A stretch of DNA of 64,000 bases from Planktomarina temperata RCA23 (GCF_000738435.1 NZ_CP003984.1:558001-622000); one strand, 5' to 3'. Counted from the first letter of the stretch, positions 18,001 to 27,904 are shown. A program made the numbers and translations. Notes: a model not told the origin generated them from the sequence alone.

Positions 18001-19117
18001 GGTGGCCTTCGCATGGGTGGATGCGCGATATTTTGATGGGCTCTCAGCGCAGCGGCGGCAGGTTTTAGTCTCGCTTGATGTTGAGAGCCAGCGTTTGACC
18101 ATCCATGACAGCTCCGGCGCAGAATTGGACAATTGGCCTTTGGAGACGTTGCGACAATTGCGCGATGATGCAGGGGGAGGGTTGATTCTATGCTCGGGGG
18201 CAGTGGATCCGGGTGAGGCGCGCATTGTTCTGAGCAACACGCGTGCGATCTCAGCGATCAAAGCCGCTTGCCCGAACCTCACCAAGACCACAGTCACGGA
18301 CCGAACCTGGGGGAAAATTTGGGTTTGGATCGGGGCCAGCATGGCGGCGGTTGCGCTTATGATCTTTGTCATTGTTCCGGCCCTGGCCGGTCAATTGGCC
18401 GTTTTGATCCCGCCGGAACGGGAAGCCAAAGTTGGCAGTGCCGTCTTACGACAAATCGAGCGCCTGTTTTCAGAGCAAGAGGCTGGCGATTGGTACTGCA
18501 CCAATTTCGAGGGGCAAATGGCTTTGGAGCAGATGGTGCAGGCCTTGCAGCAAGGGCAAGAGTTCCCTTATCCCATACAAGTGGGCGTGGTGGATCATGA
18601 GATGATCAACGCCTTTGCCCTACCCGGCGGGCATATCATCGTGATGCGCGGTTTGATTGAAATGGCTGAGGCGCCAGAACACTTGGCTGCGGTCTTGGCC
18701 CATGAGCTGGGCCATGTGGCGCAAAGAGATCCAATTGAACAAGCATTGCGCGCGGCAGGTGCGGCGGGTTTGCTGTCTTTGGTTCTCGGCGATGCCACTG
18801 GCGGGACCGTTTTGGCCCTTGCTGGGGAGACGTTGATTACGGCTAAAAACTCTCGCGCTGTTGAGGCTCGGGCGGATGACTTCGCCCTGGCGCAACTGGC
18901 CCAGGCGGGTGTGTCCCCAGAGGCATTGGCGGAATTTTTCGAACTGTTGCTTGAGGAGATGGGGGATCCTGCCTATGACATGGGGTGGATCAGCTCCCAT
19001 CCACCCAGTGCCGCGCGCGCCGCCCATGCCCGAGAAGCCGTGCAGACGGCGCGGAGTTACCAAAAGAGTATCTCATCACAAGAGTGGCAAGCCATCCAAA
19101 AGATTTGTGCCAAATAG
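17951..19117 (+). CDS. M48-family zinc metallopeptidase, membrane anchored
   Basis: 388 aa. The zinc motif H-E-L-G-H is at residues 251-255, with the third ligand Glu expected in the E-A-R-A-D-D-F-A segment about 55 residues later, as in M48 peptidases (HtpX/BepA class). One strong membrane helix is seen around 125-150. The N-terminal 110 residues form a small beta-rich domain usual for this Rhodobacteral subtype. The gene overlaps the YjgN/DUF898 gene by 50 bases if the ATG at 17951 is used; later starts (for example the ATG at 17972 or 17981) reduce the overlap and are equally plausible. The pairing with YjgN suggests a shared envelope role, though neither function is established. Confidence 0.85.
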   Translation: MTRMVSPMRWMLAGPSKVAFAWVDARYFDGLSAQRRQVLVSLDVESQRLTIHDSSGAELDNWPLETLRQLRDDAGGGLILCSGAVDPGEARIVLSNTRAISAIKAACPNLTKTTVTDRTWGKIWVWIGASMAAVALMIFVIVPALAGQLAVLIPPEREAKVGSAVLRQIERLFSEQEAGDWYCTNFEGQMALEQMVQALQQGQEFPYPIQVGVVDHEMINAFALPGGHIIVMRGLIEMAEAPEHLAAVLAHELGHVAQRDPIEQALRAAGAAGLLSLVLGDATGGTVLALAGETLITAKNSRAVEARADDFALAQLAQAGVSPEALAEFFELLLEEMGDPAYDMGWISSHPPSAARAAHAREAVQTARSYQKSISSQEWQAIQKICAK

Positions 19118-19190
19118 GGCAGGACTGCCGTCTTTATATTGCCATGCAGGTGTGGGCTTGTTAGCAGATTGGGCGATAAAAGGATCTGAT

Positions 19191-19787
19191 ATGTTAATGC
19201 GTTTTGTTTCGGTCGTTTTGGTGCTCTTGTCTGCGGCCTGTGCGGCCCCGACGCGCGATCTGGCCGAAGAGACTGTGCCCATTGGGAATTTTAGATTGGG
19301 ACAAATGGTGCCACGTGCCGAGGCGCAATTGGCCAAAGGCCCGCTGTCACGCAGCGCCAGCCGTGAGGAATGGATGCAGGCCCTGGACCTGGCCTTTAAA
19401 GAGCGCTTCTCCAGATTTGAAGGCGGATCCTATTACCACCTGGGCATCACGGCGGGCGGATATGTCTTGGCCAAGCCGGGCATTCCATTTTTTGCCGCGC
19501 CGAAGTCTATCTTGATTTTCACAGTCATCGTGGTTGAGGATCATACGGGCAAAGTCCTCACAGAGGAGCCGCATCAAATAACGGTGATTGAACGGCTCAC
19601 CGGTGGATCCATTTTGGGTTCGGGCTTCACCCGCAGCCGCGCGCAGCAAATGCAAGATCTCGCCGAGCAAGCCGCAAGAAAAACCGAAGAATGGCTGCGC
19701 ACACAGCCTTGGTTTGACGGACCCGATACCATTGTCATTTTACCCGATGAAGCGCCTGAGAGCTCGGGTCAAATCACCAGCGAGTGA
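19191..19787 (+). CDS. Putative lipoprotein, unknown function
   Basis: 198 aa. Signal sequence with a lipobox L-S-A-A-C gives Cys17 as the likely lipidated residue. The mature part has no motif I recognise; it includes G-S-Y-Y-H-L-G-I and a hydrophobic strand near F-T-V-I-V-V-E-D. A good ribosome site (AAAGGA) precedes the ATG at 19191; the frame is open further upstream only as a shadow of the M48 gene. It is 73 bases after that peptidase and 119 bases before tuf. Confidence 0.7.
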   Translation: MLMRFVSVVLVLLSAACAAPTRDLAEETVPIGNFRLGQMVPRAEAQLAKGPLSRSASREEWMQALDLAFKERFSRFEGGSYYHLGITAGGYVLAKPGIPFFAAPKSILIFTVIVVEDHTGKVLTEEPHQITVIERLTGGSILGSGFTRSRAQQMQDLAEQAARKTEEWLRTQPWFDGPDTIVILPDEAPESSGQITSE

Positions 19788-19906
19788 ACGCGGGTTTGAC
19801 GGCTTTGCAACAAGGGTCTTGATTTTCGCCGCACTCTCCAATATTTGCCCGGCCATATCACAATCGCGGGCCCCGTGCCCCCTTTAACATATAAGGCTGC
19901 CCACCC

Positions 19907-21082
19907 ATGGCTAAGGAAAAGTTTGAACGCTCGAAACCCCACGTTAACATCGGCACGATTGGTCACGTTGACCATGGTAAGACAACCTTGACAGCTGCGA
20001 TCACCAAGCAATTTGGTGATTTTAAAGCCTATGACGAGATTGACGGCGCGCCGGAAGAGAAGGCCCGTGGTATTACGATTTCGACTGCGCATGTTGAATA
20101 TGAAACAGAGACCCGCCACTACGCGCATGTTGATTGCCCTGGCCACGCTGACTATGTGAAAAACATGATCACCGGTGCGGCGCAGATGGATGGTGCGATC
20201 TTGGTTGTGAACGCGGCCGATGGCCCGATGCCACAGACCCGTGAGCACATTTTGCTCGGCCGTCAGGTTGGCATTCCTTACATGGTTGTTTACATGAACA
20301 AAGTTGACCAAGTTGACGACGACGAGTTGCTCGAATTGGTTGAAATGGAAATCCGTGAGCTGCTGTCCAGCTACGAATATCCTGGCGATGATATCCCTGT
20401 GATTGCCGGCTCTGCTTTGGCCGCTTTGGAAGATCGCGACGCGGCTATTGGCTCTGAGTCCATCGCAAAATTGATGGCGGCTGTGGATGAGTATATCCCA
20501 ACACCGGCGCGTGCGGTTGACCAGCCTTTCTTGCTGCCGATCGAGGATGTGTTCTCAATCTCCGGCCGTGGTACAGTTGTAACTGGCCGTATTGAGCGCG
20601 GTGTGATCAATGTGGGCGAAGAGATTGAAATCGTCGGCATCCGTGACACATCGAAAACTGTCTGCACAGGCGTTGAAATGTTCCGCAAACTGCTCGATCG
20701 CGGTGAAGCTGGCGACAACGTAGGTGTTCTGCTGCGCGGCATCGACCGCAATGGCGTTGAGCGCGGTCAGATCCTGTGTAAGCCAGGTTCTGTGAAGCCT
20801 CACACGAAGTTTGAAGCCGAAGCCTATATTCTGACCAAAGAAGAAGGTGGCCGTCACACGCCATTCTTCGCCAACTACCGTCCACAGTTCTACTTCCGGA
20901 CCACCGATGTGACCGGCACAGTTGTTCTGCCTTCGGGTACTGAAATGGTGATGCCAGGTGATAACCTCAAATTCGACGTTGAGCTGATCGCCCCAATCGC
21001 CATGGAAACCGGCCTGCGCTTCGCCATCCGCGAAGGCGGCCGCACCGTCGGCGCCGGTGTCGTATCCAAAATCAACGAGTAA
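19907..21082 (+). CDS. tuf: Elongation factor Tu
   Basis: 391 aa GTPase that brings aminoacyl-tRNA to the ribosome. G1 motif G-H-V-D-H-G-K-T at 19-26, then D-C-P-G-H (G3) and N-K-V-D (G4); C-terminal domains 2 and 3 are complete. Codon choice shifts towards GTT, CGT and GGC relative to its neighbours, as expected for a highly expressed gene. It is followed by a strong terminator and then tRNA-Trp. Many proteobacteria carry two tuf copies; this one is next to tRNA-Trp but not to secE-nusG. Confidence 0.99.
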   Translation: MAKEKFERSKPHVNIGTIGHVDHGKTTLTAAITKQFGDFKAYDEIDGAPEEKARGITISTAHVEYETETRHYAHVDCPGHADYVKNMITGAAQMDGAILVVNAADGPMPQTREHILLGRQVGIPYMVVYMNKVDQVDDDELLELVEMEIRELLSSYEYPGDDIPVIAGSALAALEDRDAAIGSESIAKLMAAVDEYIPTPARAVDQPFLLPIEDVFSISGRGTVVTGRIERGVINVGEEIEIVGIRDTSKTVCTGVEMFRKLLDRGEAGDNVGVLLRGIDRNGVERGQILCKPGSVKPHTKFEAEAYILTKEEGGRHTPFFANYRPQFYFRTTDVTGTVVLPSGTEMVMPGDNLKFDVELIAPIAMETGLRFAIREGGRTVGAGVVSKINE

Positions 21083-21106
21083 TTCTGTTTTGGATTTATG
21101 GTATTA

Positions 21107-21131
21107 GGGCGGCCCTCGGGCCGCCCTTTTT
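21107..21131 (+). terminator. Rho-independent terminator of tuf
   Basis: GGGCGGCC (21107-21114) pairs perfectly with GGCCGCCC (21119-21126) around the loop CTCG, followed by five Ts. It lies 24 bases after the tuf stop, so tRNA-Trp is probably transcribed from its own promoter between 21132 and 21242. Confidence 0.93.
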
Positions 21132-21242
21132 GGTGGCACCTCGCGTGCAAGACATTGTGGAAAAATCTACATTTCACGCTCAGATCCCGCAATCGGCCCC
21201 TTGCAATGGCGCGCATTTATGCGTAATCACCCTCTCAGTTGC

Positions 21243-21318
21243 AGGGGTTTAGCTCAGTTGGTAGAGCATCGGTCTCCAAAACCGAGGGTCGTGGGTTCGA
21301 GTCCCTCAGCCCCTGCCA
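21243..21318 (+). tRNA. trnW: tRNA-Trp (anticodon CCA)
   Basis: 76 bases including an encoded 3' CCA. The acceptor arm AGGGGTT pairs with AGCCCCT (one G-T pair), the D arm contains AGCTCAGTTGGTAGAGC, the anticodon stem TCGGT/ACCGA holds the loop CTCCAAA with anticodon CCA, and the T arm has GGTTCGAGTCC. The discriminator base is G. Confidence 0.98.
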
Positions 21319-21373
21319 GTTTTCCACCAAGGTTTTAGATATTGCTTCACGTGAGGCCTGTATAAAACATGCT

Positions 21374-22699
21374 CTAAAACGCATTTGTCAGCCCAATGAA
21401 CATATCATGACTGCGGACGCGGAACATTTCGATATTGGCGTCACGATCAAGAAATGTGTAATTGAGCGAAGGGGTTAGGCCAAAATAGCTCACATTCGGG
21501 TTGCTCAGGTTCAATGAAATTTTGCGTTCGTGGACCCGCCTTTTTTCTGGGAAGGTGATCTCCAGCTCTTTCCATTTTGCATAGGAAAGTGAGACATTAA
21601 CGTTCAGAATGTAGGGCGATGCTTGAAAAATTGGGCGCCATCCCAGATCGATTTTCAGCTCTTGATTGCCCACATCCACTGCATCGGAAAATCGGTTTGT
21701 ATAGCCAAGCCCAAGATTGAACTGATGAGAGGCGCTGGCCGGCCAATAGTGGCGCAAGCTGGTTTTCAGCACCCGGCTGTCTTTGCCATCTGGTCGGGTG
21801 ATGATATCGGCGCCAAGGTTCCAATCGCGTAGGGCGGTTTGCCGGGGGTTTTGCGGATCTCGAAGAGCATAGCGGCGCGACCAAGTTGAAGAAAATATAT
21901 GCGATTCGAGGGCGTTGAATTGGTGAACGGCTGTGAAGGCTTGCGTCAAAGTGGTCTGGTGTTGCGCGGCAGGCGTCAATGTCAGCCTATGATTGAAGCT
22001 CAATGAGCTGCGATTGAAACGCGGCTCATTATAAACATCGGCGGACAGATTGAGGCTCGTGCTCTGCGTGCCAAATTGGGTCTTGGGCAGGGTGTAGCTC
22101 AATCCGCTCCAGAGCCGGAGGCCGGACCCGCTGCGTTGTGGTTCACTTGCCGTCCAAGGAATGGTTTGCAACGTTCCCGTGAGTGGGTTGATCGAGGTAT
22201 GTGTGGTTGAATAGGAAATCTTGTTGATATTGCTGGAGGGGGCAATGCCCAGACCCCCAGAAATTTTAACCGCTAAGCCCGCTTGGATCTGTTGCAAAAG
22301 GCGGGTGACCATGAGCCGCTCGTTGCGCTGTGTGCTGAGGTCCACGGCGCGGCGCAGGTGAAACATGGCCCGCCGCGGTTGGCCCAGGCCGTGCAGCGCG
22401 AGGGCCTTTAGGATGCGGGGACCCGCCAGCTTGGGCGCCAATCTCTGCGCGCGCGTGGCAGCTGTGCGCGCGTCTTGGAATTGCCTTAACTCCACATGAG
22501 CCCGAGCAGCGATCATAGCGCTGTCGAAGGGATGGGTTGCTGCAAGATCCTCGGCCTGCGCCAAAGCCAACTCAAATTGACGGGTTTGAAGGGCAATGCG
22601 TGCTGTGGTCAAATCCGCCAGCAGGGGTGAGGACAGCATGCAAACCACTGTCGCAAAAATGGTCACGACGCAGCAGCGGCGCAGAATGGAAAACGTCAT
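21374..22699 (-). CDS. Slam-like outer-membrane protein (TPR plus beta-barrel, DUF560 type)
   Basis: 441 aa. Signal peptide of about 28 residues, a helical TPR-like part (about 30-150) with repeats of the form A-x-x-x-L-A-x-x-x-P, then a barrel of about 285 residues of alternating polar and hydrophobic strands ending in Phe, the C-terminal signature of outer-membrane barrels. The start of the barrel, L-G-I-A-P-S-S-N-I-N, resembles the A-P-x-x-N-x-N block of surface lipoprotein assembly modulators (Slam), which export lipoproteins to the cell surface. The match is from recall of the architecture, not a search. Slam genes often sit beside their substrate, but no obvious partner adjoins here. 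It occupies the place after tRNA-Trp where secE-nusG often lies. Confidence 0.6.
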   Translation of the reverse strand: MTFSILRRCCVVTIFATVVCMLSSPLLADLTTARIALQTRQFELALAQAEDLAATHPFDSAMIAARAHVELRQFQDARTAATRAQRLAPKLAGPRILKALALHGLGQPRRAMFHLRRAVDLSTQRNERLMVTRLLQQIQAGLAVKISGGLGIAPSSNINKISYSTTHTSINPLTGTLQTIPWTASEPQRSGSGLRLWSGLSYTLPKTQFGTQSTSLNLSADVYNEPRFNRSSLSFNHRLTLTPAAQHQTTLTQAFTAVHQFNALESHIFSSTWSRRYALRDPQNPRQTALRDWNLGADIITRPDGKDSRVLKTSLRHYWPASASHQFNLGLGYTNRFSDAVDVGNQELKIDLGWRPIFQASPYILNVNVSLSYAKWKELEITFPEKRRVHERKISLNLSNPNVSYFGLTPSLNYTFLDRDANIEMFRVRSHDMFIGLTNAF

Positions 22700-22855
22700 G
22701 AAATGGCCTAAAATAAAAACGAATGTAAAATGGTAGTTTGTGAAAGATATTAAGTTATTCTAACGATTTTTTCAGAATTTGAAATCAGATTTATATGCCT
22801 TGGCCAGAGTTTCCGGCCAAGGCAAATTTTTGTGCGATGGTTGGCCTGTGCCGGG

Positions 22856-24022
22856 CTATTGTGCGGCGCCAAGTCGGGTTTCAGCCATTTCCACCCACCA
22901 GGAGCATCCAGCCGGAATGGCCTCGTCATTGAAGTTATATTCTGGATGATGCACGCTGGCGCCATCGCCGTTGCCCATAAGAATATATGCGCCAGGGCGT
23001 TCTTCAAGCATATAGGAAAAGTCTTCACCCCCCATGACCAGAGGCGCAAAATCGCAATCCCCTGCGACCTTCGCGGCGGCCTCGGCGGCGAATTTGGTTT
23101 CAGCTTCATGATTGACTGTGGCTGGGTAGCCCTCGGTATAGGTAATATGCGCCATGCCGCCAAAGACGGCTGCGGTATGGGTGCAAATTTCATGAATTCG
23201 GTCGCGCCCCAATGCCCGCATTTCAGGGATCAAAGTTCGTACAGTGCCGCGCAAGGTCACCGACTGCGGGATGACGTTGAAGGCTTTGGACGAGCTTTCA
23301 AATGACGTCACCGACACAACGATTTGCTCCACAGGATCGGCGTTTCGGGCGGCTATGGTTTGTAAGGCGGTGACGCATTGTGCGGCCATAACGATAGAAT
23401 CGACTGTTTCATTGGGTTTGGCCGCATGGCCGCCCTTGCCCTCGATGACAATTTCAAACGTGTCAGTTGCGGCAAAGAACGGACCGGGGCGAATGGCGAA
23501 AGTGCCAATGGGCCGGCCGGGCCAATTGTGCATGCCGTAGACTTCATCGATGCCAAACCGCTCCATCATGCCGTCTTTGCACATTTCAAGCCCGCCGCCG
23601 CCGCCTTCTTCGGCCGGCTGAAAGATCACCGCAACGGTTCCATCAAAATTGCGTGTTTCGGCGAGATATTTTGCAGCTCCCAGAAGCATGGCGGTGTGGC
23701 CATCATGGCCGCAGGCATGCATCACACCGGGGGTTTTGGAGGCATAGGGCAATCCGGTGGCCTCTTCTATCGGCAGCGCGTCCATATCTGCGCGCAGGCC
23801 CACAACTTTCCCTTGGCTGTCCGAGCGCCCTTTGATCAGCGCCACAACGCCCGTGCGGCCGATGCCTGTGACGATCTCATCACAGCCAAATTCTGCGAGT
23901 CGATCGGCGACAAATTGCGATGTGCGGTGGGTCTCGAACAAAAGCTCGGGATTTTCGTGAATGTCACGCCGCCAAGCGGTAATCTCGGGCAGCAGTTCTG
24001 AAAAACGGTTGCGAATGGCCAT
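22856..24022 (-). CDS. M20-family amidohydrolase (aminoacylase/hippurate hydrolase type)
   Basis: 388 aa, cytoplasmic, two-metal hydrolase that removes acyl groups from N-acyl amino acids or cleaves related amides. Motifs: R-R-D-I-H-E-N-P-E near the N-terminus, L-R-A-D-M-D-A-L-P, H-A-C-G-H-D-G-H-T-A with the metal-binding Cys and His, Q-P-A-E-E-G-G and the late M-G-G-E-D-F-S-Y-M. The dimerisation domain between them has G-K-G-G-H-A-A-K-P. It follows the peptide-importer ATPase gene by 14 bases on the same strand, which suggests that the imported substrate is an acylated amino acid or small peptide hydrolysed by this enzyme. Confidence 0.9.
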   Translation of the reverse strand: MAIRNRFSELLPEITAWRRDIHENPELLFETHRTSQFVADRLAEFGCDEIVTGIGRTGVVALIKGRSDSQGKVVGLRADMDALPIEEATGLPYASKTPGVMHACGHDGHTAMLLGAAKYLAETRNFDGTVAVIFQPAEEGGGGGLEMCKDGMMERFGIDEVYGMHNWPGRPIGTFAIRPGPFFAATDTFEIVIEGKGGHAAKPNETVDSIVMAAQCVTALQTIAARNADPVEQIVVSVTSFESSSKAFNVIPQSVTLRGTVRTLIPEMRALGRDRIHEICTHTAAVFGGMAHITYTEGYPATVNHEAETKFAAEAAAKVAGDCDFAPLVMGGEDFSYMLEERPGAYILMGNGDGASVHHPEYNFNDEAIPAGCSWWVEMAETRLGAAQ

Positions 24023-24036
24023 AGGGCACCTCTGGT

Positions 24037-25851
24037 TTACGAGTTAAGAATATAATGCTCGCCGCCCAAATGCGTGTATTCTGTTGGGCCGGGATCATAA
24101 TCGAGCGGGTGAATAGGGGAGGGGATTGGCTTACTTTCAAAGTCAGCCTGCAGGGTTCTTTGCCGCGGGTCTGCGACCGGCACCGCGGCCATAAGTGTTT
24201 TGGTGTAATCATGTCTTGGGTCTTCGAAGACCTCTTGGCGCGTGCCGATCTCGACAATCCGCCCCAGATACATGACCGCAACGTGATGGCTCACGCGCTC
24301 AACTACGGCCATATCATGGCTGATAAAGAGCATCGAGATGCCGAGCTCGGCCTGCAGCTCTAGCATAAGGTTCAAGACCTGCGCTTGAACCGAGACATCC
24401 AGTGCACTGACGGCCTCATCGGCAATCAGCAGTTTCGGGTTGAGGGCCAAAGCGCGGGCAATGGCGATGCGTTGGCGTTGACCGCCGGAAAGCTCATGGG
24501 GAAAGCGGCGCATGAAGGCGCGGGGCAATTCGACCCTATCGAATAACCCTGCCACGCGGTCCATCAGTTCAGAGCCCTGAGCCATATTGTAGTTTTTCAT
24601 CGGTTCAGCGACTTGATCGGCGAGGGTCATTTGGGGATTCAATGAGGCAAAAGGATCCTGAAAGACCATCTGCATATCCCGCCTTGCCTCGCGAAGGCCG
24701 GCCGAATCCAGCGCCAAAATATCCCTATCGCCGAGCTTGATGGAGCCTGATTGCGGCTCTTCTAGGCGTAAAATTGAGCGGCCACAGGTCGATTTTCCGG
24801 ATCCTGACTCGCCAACCAAGCTGAGGGTGGCGCCTTTCTTGATCGAAAACGAGACATTCTCTAAAGCATGTACCCGCGCCACAGTGCGGCGAAAGAAGCC
24901 TCCTTTGACGTTAAAGCGCGTGGTTAAATTGCGCACATCAAGCAAGACCTCCTCGGTGGGTGGGACAGAGCCGATGAGCGATTTTTCTGGCTGGCCAATC
25001 AAGCTCAAGGGTTTCGGCGTGGGCTGGCCGCGCATTTCGCCCAGCTTGGGCACTGCGGCGAGTAAGTTTTGTGTGTAGCGGTGTTGTGGATTTTCGAAGA
25101 TATCTTCGACGAGGCCTTCTTCGACCTTCTCACCACGAAACATCACCACAACGCGGTCGGCCATCTGTGCAACCACGGCCATATCATGGGTTATGAACAT
25201 GACGGCGGTGCCGGTGTCCTTTTTCAACTTGTTCATCAACCCAAGAATTTCCGCTTGGATGGTCACATCCAGGGCGGTGGTTGGCTCATCGGCAATCAAG
25301 AGCCGCGGCTCGCAGGCGAGTGCCATGGCGATGACCACCCTTTGGCGCATACCGCCGGATAATTCATGGGGATATTGGCCCAACCGGCGTTCTGGTTCGG
25401 GGATTCGCACTTGCCGCAACAGGTCAATTGCCCGGCTGCGGGCGGCGGCCTTGCTCAGACCCATATGCAGCCGCAGACCTTCCATGAGTTGCCGTCCAAT
25501 GGTGAAGACCGGATTCAGGGAGGTCATGGGTTCTTGGAAAATCATGCCAATCTCGCGGCCCCGAATGGCGCGCATGTCATTGGGGTTCATCGTCCGCAGA
25601 TCAACCTGCCCGGCGGCGCCGCGGTCGAACAATAAGCGCCCATCCGAAATTTCTCCGCCGCCATATTCCACAAGGCGCATGAGGCTGAGGGATGACACAG
25701 ACTTGCCGGAACCGCTTTCGCCTACGATGGCCACAGTCTCGCCAGCGGCAATGTCAAAGCTTACCCCTTTTACGGCTTCGACCGGCCCATCTTGAGTTTG
25801 AAACTCCACTTTCAAGTTTTCAAAACGCGCAATCGGATGATCTAGCATCAT
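24037..25851 (-). CDS. Peptide ABC importer, fused double ATPase (DppD-DppF type)
   Basis: 604 aa with two complete ATPase domains of the oligopeptide/dipeptide family. First P-loop G-E-S-G-S-G-K-S at 44-51, signature L-S-G-G-M-R-Q-R and Walker B L-L-I-A-D-E-P-T-T-A-L-D; second P-loop G-E-S-G-S-G-K-S near residue 345 with L-S-G-G-Q-R-Q-R and a Walker B ending D-E-A-V-S-A-L-D. Each domain is followed by the C-terminal region of oligopeptide ATPases. Two ATGs, at 25851 and 25848, compete; the AGAGG upstream favours the second slightly. It is divergent from the binding-protein and permease genes, so the importer is split over two transcripts that share the 268-base region 25852-26119. Confidence 0.93.
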   Translation of the reverse strand: MMLDHPIARFENLKVEFQTQDGPVEAVKGVSFDIAAGETVAIVGESGSGKSVSSLSLMRLVEYGGGEISDGRLLFDRGAAGQVDLRTMNPNDMRAIRGREIGMIFQEPMTSLNPVFTIGRQLMEGLRLHMGLSKAAARSRAIDLLRQVRIPEPERRLGQYPHELSGGMRQRVVIAMALACEPRLLIADEPTTALDVTIQAEILGLMNKLKKDTGTAVMFITHDMAVVAQMADRVVVMFRGEKVEEGLVEDIFENPQHRYTQNLLAAVPKLGEMRGQPTPKPLSLIGQPEKSLIGSVPPTEEVLLDVRNLTTRFNVKGGFFRRTVARVHALENVSFSIKKGATLSLVGESGSGKSTCGRSILRLEEPQSGSIKLGDRDILALDSAGLREARRDMQMVFQDPFASLNPQMTLADQVAEPMKNYNMAQGSELMDRVAGLFDRVELPRAFMRRFPHELSGGQRQRIAIARALALNPKLLIADEAVSALDVSVQAQVLNLMLELQAELGISMLFISHDMAVVERVSHHVAVMYLGRIVEIGTRQEVFEDPRHDYTKTLMAAVPVADPRQRTLQADFESKPIPSPIHPLDYDPGPTEYTHLGGEHYILNS

Positions 25852-26119
25852 AGCCTCTTCAGGTGATCGGTTATATTTTCAAAGGATTACACACAAACTT
25901 GCCAGCTGTGTATTGGCTCCCACTGGGGTTACTCTGCGTTTGGCACTGTCACTTGTCTAGTTAAAAAATACTTGATTTTTCGGTCAAGCCGGTTGTTCAT
26001 GACTCTACGATGGGGATGCGGAGTGTGTTTTCTAGCCAAGTTCGACAAGAATTTTGCTCAAGATTTGAAAATGCGTTTTGAAAAAATTCCCGCAGATGCG
26101 ATTAATCAGGGAGAGAAAC

Positions 26120-27829
26120 ATGAAACATATTGCACTCATGTTCGGATCAGCGGCGCTGGTCGGGATGAGCACAATGGCGGTGGCCGGTGGCCATGAAGCC
26201 CGTGGAAGAGACGGCGAAGTTAAGATCATCTATTGGCAAGCGCCATCGATTCTTAATCCATTTTTGTCTGGTGGCACAAAGGATGTGGAAGCGGCATCTT
26301 TGGTGATTGAGCCATTGGCGCGCTATAATGAGAAAGGCGAATTGGTGCCTTGGCTCGCGGACAGTGTTCCGACCGTAGCCAATGGTGGCGTGAGCGCAGA
26401 TCTCACCTCCATCACCTGGAACATCACGCCCGGCATTATGTGGTCCGACGGCACGCCCTTCACCTCTGCGGATGTGAAGTTCACTTATGACTATTGCACT
26501 GATCCCGATGGTGGCTGTGCGCAGGTGACAAAATTCAATGGCGTCAGCTCTGTTGAAACACCGGATGCACTGACCGTTGTTGTGAATTTTGAACAGCAAA
26601 CACCCTTCCCCTACGGACCCTTCGTGGGCGGCGAAAGCCCAATTTTGCAAGCGGCGCAATTTGCCGATTGTGTGGGCGCAAAGGCATCAGAATGCACGGA
26701 AGAGAACTTTAACCCCGTCGGCACCGGGGCTTACGTTGTTGATGAATTCCGTCCCAATGACGTGATTGTTCTGTCAGCGAATGACAACTACCGCGAGGCG
26801 GGCAAGCCAGCCTTTGCCAAAGTCACCTTCAAAGGCGGCGGCGATGCGGCGGCCGCGGGTCGCTCGGTTATGGAAACTGGCGAATATGACTATGCTTGGA
26901 ACCTGCAATTGGCACCGGATGTGATTGCGCAAATGGAAGCTGCTGGTAAAGGCACGCCTGTGGCTGGCTTTGGTCCTTTGGTCGAGCGCATCATGCTCAA
27001 CCACACCAACCCAGATCCATCGCTAGGCCCGGATGAGCGTGCGGTGATCCGTCCGCATCCATTCCTGCAAGATCCTGCGGTCTATAAAGCCTTGTCTTTG
27101 GCGATTGATCGGGAGCTTCTGGTTGAAATCGGCTATGGCAAAGCGGGCAAAGTGACTTGTAACTGGGTGCCGGCACCAGCGGCGGTGAATTCCGACACCT
27201 TCGATTGCTCGACCCAAGATATCGCCGGTGCAAATGCGATGCTTGATGCGGCTGGTATTGTAGATACCGATGGCGATGGTGTGCGCGAAAAAGACGGCGT
27301 GCCGCTGCGCATGACCTATCAAACCTCCACAAATGCTGTGCGTCAGGACTTCCAAGCTCTGATCAAACAGTGGTGGAGCGAGATTGGGGTTGACGTAGAA
27401 TTGCGCAATATCAGCGCCTCTGTCTTCTTTGGCGGCGACCCTGGGTCACCTGATACATTCCAAAAATTCTATGCAGATTTGGAAATGTACGCCAATACCT
27501 TCAACGGTACAGATCCTCAGTCCTATCTGGCGAACCTTCTGTGTGACAAAGCGCCATCGCCCGCCTCACAATGGCAGGGTGAGAATATCTCGCGCTTCTG
27601 TTCGGCAGAGTATGACGCCTTGCACGCGCAATTGGCCACAACGGCCGATGCCGGCGAGCGCGCCTCCATTGCCCGCCAGCTGAACGATATGGCCGTCTCC
27701 GAAGGCGCGATGATCCCACTGGTTCATCGGGGCCGCTTGTCTGCCCATTCCAACACTCTGGGTGGTGTTGTCTTGAATGTTTGGGACAGCGAACTTTGGA
27801 ATGCTGCCGATTGGCATCGTCTGAAGTAA
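26120..27829 (+). CDS. Peptide ABC transporter, periplasmic binding protein
   Basis: 569 aa, family SBP_bac_5 (DppA/OppA). Signal peptide of about 22 residues ending A-V-A-G-G. The mature protein has the I-x-x-L-x-x-F-L start and W-S-D-G-T-P-F-T-S-A-D-V-K-F-T-Y-D-Y, a hallmark of the family, and A-L-S-L-A-I-D-R in the second lobe. The ATG at 26120 follows CAGGGAGAG closely; the upstream in-frame ATG at 26078 would put a charged stretch before the signal and is rejected. A hairpin after the gene may stabilise its message, as binding protein is needed in excess over permease. Confidence 0.94.
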   Translation: MKHIALMFGSAALVGMSTMAVAGGHEARGRDGEVKIIYWQAPSILNPFLSGGTKDVEAASLVIEPLARYNEKGELVPWLADSVPTVANGGVSADLTSITWNITPGIMWSDGTPFTSADVKFTYDYCTDPDGGCAQVTKFNGVSSVETPDALTVVVNFEQQTPFPYGPFVGGESPILQAAQFADCVGAKASECTEENFNPVGTGAYVVDEFRPNDVIVLSANDNYREAGKPAFAKVTFKGGGDAAAAGRSVMETGEYDYAWNLQLAPDVIAQMEAAGKGTPVAGFGPLVERIMLNHTNPDPSLGPDERAVIRPHPFLQDPAVYKALSLAIDRELLVEIGYGKAGKVTCNWVPAPAAVNSDTFDCSTQDIAGANAMLDAAGIVDTDGDGVREKDGVPLRMTYQTSTNAVRQDFQALIKQWWSEIGVDVELRNISASVFFGGDPGSPDTFQKFYADLEMYANTFNGTDPQSYLANLLCDKAPSPASQWQGENISRFCSAEYDALHAQLATTADAGERASIARQLNDMAVSEGAMIPLVHRGRLSAHSNTLGGVVLNVWDSELWNAADWHRLK

Positions 27830-27835
27830 ATTTTG

Positions 27836-27869
27836 CGGCGCCCTGCCCGAGGGGTGGGGCGCCGATTTT
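27836..27869 (+). terminator. Hairpin between binding-protein and permease genes
   Basis: CGGCGCCC (27836-27843) pairs perfectly with GGGCGCCG (27857-27864), followed by ATTTT. Placed seven bases after the binding-protein stop and before the permease genes, it probably acts as a partial terminator and as a block to 3' decay, a common device in importer operons. Confidence 0.7.
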
Positions 27870-27904
27870 GAAGACTGTCATCAAGAAAATGAGCTAAATC
27901 GCCG

